A stretch of 6,784 bases of DNA, taken from positions 1-6,784 of the forward strand of contig JAURDG010000072.1 in assembly GCA_030828025.1 (NCBI GenBank), written 5' to 3'. Shown in pieces: positions 5,401-6,784 of this stretch (position 1 is its first letter; each line of letters opens with the position of its first letter). Under the pieces are notes generated by a model. The model made no database searches. It saw only the letters and a program-made list of their open reading frames with translations, and was not told the origin of the DNA. This DNA is from Flavobacteriaceae bacterium. Its GTDB lineage: Bacteria > Bacteroidota > Bacteroidia > Flavobacteriales > Flavobacteriaceae. A program made the position numbers and the translations under genes.

Positions 5401-6784
5401 GGTTCACTATAACTACTCGCAGCGGGGTCTTGAAACAAGCCAAGCCAAAAAGCGATCCCATCATTGCCAGTCAACCCCATATATGCCAACCCTTGAAACA
5501 CAGCGCTTTCTTCGGCTTCACTATTGATGATGTACAAGGTTGCTCCAACAATGGATTCACCCAAACTTTTTGCATCAAGCCAGGTAATCGGCGGAACACC
5601 TTCTTTGATGTTTTTTTGGGTGTAGTAGTATCCATTTTCATACGAAACAGGACCAGCCGCATTTTCGATATAAACCAAATCATTCATTCGAGCAAAATCA
5701 TCGGGAGATTGTAGAATTTTGGAGGTATCTAAGGATAGGGTGATGGGCGATCCTGCACATACCGAACCTGAACCCGTTGACGCACTGATTATCGGGTCGT
5801 TGATTACGACTTTTGTTTCGCTTCTTAATTTACTTTCACACCCATTGTTGATTTGTGCCGCATAATAAAGTTTATTATGCTCTAAAAGAGTGCCATCTGT
5901 TAATGCGGCACCTCCAGCGGCATTTTCGTACCACACCACATTTGGCACATTTAAATCCGAAACCACAGCTCCTGCACAAACAATAGTTAATGGATTTAAA
6001 TTAGGCTTTTCCGGTAAAGCATTAACGGTTAGCCGAATTGCTTGACTGTCGGTTGTACACTGATAGGTGTTTTTATTTACACGGGCTCTAAAATGCGCTT
6101 CATTAAGGGTAGGCGAAACGTTATCAATTGCAAACGAAAAGTCAGTACCGCTTTGTGTAGCAACACCCAAGTCAGCTGCTGATTCAAAAACTCCATCATT
6201 ATCTGTGTCTACTTCCCAAAAAATATTTACACCATCAGGAGAACTTAGGGTAAAGGTAACAGCATCCCCTTCACATAAGGTCTGATTTGAAACTGATAAA
6301 TCTTGGGATAGTTGAACGGCGGTATCGACCTCTTGAAAGTCAGAAACACCATTGTTGTTATTATCTGCCGGGGCTGCGGAAGCATCATATCCAGCATACA
6401 CAACTCGACCGAATTCATCAGCAGAAGATATAGATGGATTTGGATCATAAATGATAGGGCTAATACCCGCCAAACCATCCGCATCTGGATCTTCAAACCC
6501 AGCCTCTGTAACATCGCCACACCCATCGCCATCACTATCCAAATCAATGTGATCGGGGATGCTGTCTGCGTTTGCACTTGTACTATCGGTATTAATCGGA
6601 TAATTTTCTATATGTATCTTTGCATTAAACACTCCATTTTCATTGATGTTGTTCAGCGAATGGGTTATAGTTAGCTCGGACACATTATATCCATAAATCA
6701 GCACATTTTGCCCTAAATTTGAAGCGTAAAAAAAAGAGAGAATTGAATAGATGACACAAAAATGAAACAAAACAAAACAAAACA
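2409..6784 (-). CDS. Giant T9SS type B surface adhesin with C-type lectin, Ig-like and tandem Cys-paired modules; 5' end open
   Basis: Predicted exported cell-surface or secreted protein of at least 1453 residues, numbered here from the TTG at 6768-6770. Residues 1-21 form a hydrophobic signal-like stretch ending LSFFYASNLGQ. Asp-rich Ca-binding loops like thrombospondin type 3 repeats lie at 75-102 and 136-147. Ig-like segments cover about 155-250 and 260-325. Another Ig-like domain starts at CAGSPITLSLD (338-348) and resumes at 521-576 after a C-type lectin insert (about 365-516). Six modules of about 100 residues span 582-1213, an Ig/PKD-like domain 1217-1288, and a SprB-like segment 1290-1367. 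The C-terminus (1368-1453; FFTPNNDGTNDRW, IYIFDRHGRLL, GWDGMYNGNPLPADDYWF, GHFSLVR) is the gliding-motility-associated CHU_C/TIGR04131 domain that targets proteins to the T9SS, so export and surface attachment are likely. There is no in-frame ATG before residue 362 and the frame runs to the window edge through an AAAAC repeat. TTG may be the start, or the start lies outside. The likely role is adhesion, perhaps to glycans. Confidence 0.88.
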   Translation of the reverse strand, partial: FCFVLFHFCVIYSILSFFYASNLGQNVLIYGYNVSELTITHSLNNINENGVFNAKIHIENYPINTDSTSANADSIPDHIDLDSDGDGCGDVTEAGFEDPDADGLAGISPIIYDPNPSISSADEFGRVVYAGYDASAAPADNNNNGVSDFQEVDTAVQLSQDLSVSNQTLCEGDAVTFTLSSPDGVNIFWEVDTDNDGVFESAADLGVATQSGTDFSFAIDNVSPTLNEAHFRARVNKNTYQCTTDSQAIRLTVNALPEKPNLNPLTIVCAGAVVSDLNVPNVVWYENAAGGAALTDGTLLEHNKLYYAAQINNGCESKLRSETKVVINDPIISASTGSGSVCAGSPITLSLDTSKILQSPDDFARMNDLVYIENAAGPVSYENGYYYTQKNIKEGVPPITWLDAKSLGESIVGATLYIINSEAEESAVFQGLAYMGLTGNDGIAFWLGLFQDPAASSYSEPAGGWFWVDGTPLNYENWFAGEPNDYGGEDYGQFEYGDNLMQWNDMSLTKAEGQSYPLFEYKAQTQIEWFSENGSGYVPVPGAKNSSQLVVSPTQSTSYIAKVTTNGVPCFSAPLTITIDPLPVANDVSTSPLELCVDDNNGGVLADDLRGDFDLTNIYPSILGAQDANTHLVSFFTSLDAAENESSTGRISTPERFTNTTNPQTIYYRVTNTVTSCVSPVNQVDLLAIGRPPLISIGDIVACDDLVSGSDEDGVLTFDLAAVTTKIEAILGSTTKYSISYHLTELKALGNLNPIRSYTTTPADNYSKEIVVRVEDTTTGCVQVGNRMRLIVNRLPKIKQDSFTREQCATDIDGIVQDDLTLYNVYFSEGYLNESFTYYTDPSLSEVSKISDPTAYKNLASDGVTPILNQTIYLKITNSNGCERTTDPATNSPLTLNINVGASVINDGFFENYYACPDRDDPLNAEKAIFDKGVFSDLEAKLIAAHPVFGNSAVNIQFFESEIDAATKNNPIDLRVDYINTTPNSQEIWAAIDTEGLNEINCLGLKQVANLIVEPLPTLSPVVIPRQCDGDNPLDLNSQDGSYPFDTSTLISQLFAAQDPSKVNVYFYDTSDSLIATNSFPAVFNSPSQTIRAVVENKPSNVIPPCYQEAFIDFVVDDSPEVGAANVLPLCDDTDGVIDGKAIFDTSQLNANLLAGQTNMTLTFLTRDSAGNEVNLGGSLPNPFTTETTTIIAQIYNSTNPNCMLEEPVVFQVYENPVFDLPQEQVYCVNLGSDVIYTTNAKDPYTYSWKRNGAPLTQTTKHINISQGGVYEVTASNPLSGCATSKTVEVMESEIPLFSFEDVRVFDLMGNGKNRIEISSADLGIGDYEFSFNLGPYQDNGVFENVSPGIFPVRVRDKNGCGVVQLDVSVIGYPYFFTPNNDGTNDRWQLLGVSDVFQSDSAIYIFDRHGRLLAQIAADGAGWDGMYNGNPLPADDYWFRAKLEDGRSFTGHFSLVR
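2412..2669 (-). other. T9SS type B sorting domain (CHU_C / gliding motility-associated C-terminal domain)
   Basis: The last 86 residues of the adhesin. The order YPYFFTPNNDGTNDRW, a central IYIFDRHGRLL strand, a GWDG turn, the LPADDYWF strand and a terminal GHFSLVR matches the family pattern closely. In characterised Bacteroidota, such domains direct export across the outer membrane by the type IX secretion system, with type B cargo often depending on PorP/SprF-like partners. No partner gene is present in the window. The domain is complete and ends at the natural stop, so the export signal looks functional. Confidence 0.9.
3132..5027 (-). repeat. Six tandem ~100-residue modules with paired cysteines (protein-level repeat)
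   Basis: Residues about 582-1213 of the adhesin consist of six diverged copies. Each opens with a Cys-Asp-rich segment (for example CVDDNNGG, CDDLVSGSDEDG, CDDTDGVIDG), continues with FDL/FDTS-like strands, an aromatic FFTS/FYDTS/FFES strand, and an IYYRVTN-like strand, and closes with a Cys and a hydrophobic strand leading into proline. Cysteine pairs are C592/C673, C699/C777, C804/C878, C912/C998, C1024/C1102 and C1127/C1199, which suggests one disulfide per module. The acidic heads could bind Ca2+. Copies are too diverged for DNA-level recombination. They probably form a rigid stalk that holds the lectin end away from the cell; this role is inferred. Confidence 0.7.
5223..5678 (-). other. 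C-type lectin-like domain inserted in an Ig-like domain
   Basis: Residues about 365-516 of the adhesin. Hallmarks in order are TWLDAKSLGESIVGATLYIINSEAEE (the WxxA..C-equivalent helix and strand, 396-421), FWLGL (441-445, the WIGL motif), WFWVDGTPLNYENWFAGEPNDYGGEDYGQF (461-490) and QWNDMS (498-503). EPN lies at residues 478-480 (bases 5331-5339) and WND at 499-501 (bases 5268-5276). Together these form the Ca2+ and sugar site that in animal C-type lectins favours mannose-type ligands. The domain has no cysteine at all, so the usual disulfides are absent. Carbohydrate binding is a prediction by family; the actual ligand is unknown. Confidence 0.85.
6330..6560 (-). other. Asp-rich Ca-binding loops (thrombospondin type 3-like)
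   Basis: Residues about 71-147 of the adhesin contain IDLDSDGDGCGD, DPDADGLAG and DNNNNGVSDFQE, the DxDxDG-type loops that bind Ca2+ in thrombospondin type 3 repeats and are common in Bacteroidota surface proteins. A further VDTDNDGVFE loop follows at 187-196. They probably stiffen the N-terminal part when calcium is bound. Confidence 0.7.
6765..6784. repeat. AAAAC pentanucleotide tandem repeat at the adhesin 5' end
   Basis: The C residues at 6768, 6773, 6778 and 6783 are spaced exactly 5 nt apart with only A between them. This gives about four AAAAC units (TTTTG on the adhesin strand) that run into the window edge, so the full length is unknown. The tract overlaps or immediately precedes the only visible start candidate (TTG 6768-6770). 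A 5-nt unit gained or lost inside coding sequence would shift the frame; upstream of it, the change would alter promoter or leader spacing. Confidence 0.75.

Noticed and set aside
5207..5714. Plus-strand frames opposite the lectin region
   Set aside because: Low-complexity, non-conserved-looking products antisense to a well-supported lectin domain; treated as shadows of the adhesin.
6757..6764. CATTTTTG (minus strand) as a -7 box served by TTTTG repeats as -33
   Set aside because: First base mismatches the consensus, and a start downstream of it would remove the signal peptide; kept only as a possibility.
1..6784. Defence system, CRISPR array, transposon, tRNA or rRNA
   Set aside because: No spaced direct repeats, transposase-like product, terminal inverted repeats or recognisable RNA genes were seen on either strand.

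Overview
The window reads as AT-rich DNA from a flavobacterium-like member of the Bacteroidota. The basis is a giant surface protein ending in a gliding-motility-type (type B) C-terminal domain for the type IX secretion system (T9SS), a DUF2911 exported protein, a DUF1572 DinB-like protein, no clear Shine-Dalgarno sites, and a Bacteroidota-style -7 promoter box (TAnnTTTG). The genus cannot be named from this evidence.

Layout. Positions 1-519 (+) hold the 3' part of a DUF1572/DinB-superfamily gene that starts before the window. Positions 520-637 are intergenic, with a perfect 10-bp inverted repeat touching a good -7 box. Positions 638-1183 (+) encode a small putative lipoprotein: a lipocalin-like domain followed by a Kazal-type protease-inhibitor domain. 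It converges on a three-gene minus-strand cluster, read right to left. First is a T9SS-type adhesin of at least 1453 residues (2409 to the right edge). A class I SAM-dependent methyltransferase (1795-2406) starts 2 nt after the adhesin stop. A DUF2911 exported protein (1232-1759) follows 35 nt after the methyltransferase stop. The spacing suggests co-transcription of the three.

The adhesin is the most interesting element. It has a signal-peptide-like N-terminus, Ca-binding Asp-rich loops, Ig-like domains (one interrupted by a cysteine-free C-type lectin domain with intact EPN and WND motifs), six tandem modules of about 100 residues with paired cysteines, another Ig/PKD-like domain and the type B sorting domain. 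Its reading frame stays open to the window edge through a pentanucleotide AAAAC repeat and has no in-frame ATG before residue 362. The true start is therefore unresolved, and repeat slippage could in principle switch or tune the gene.

No RNA genes, CRISPR arrays, insertion sequences or phage genes were seen. Nothing here is a demonstrably new multi-gene system. The lectin architecture, the repeat at the adhesin start, the adhesin-methyltransferase coupling and the trypsin-inhibitor-like Kazal lipoprotein are the points worth a second look.
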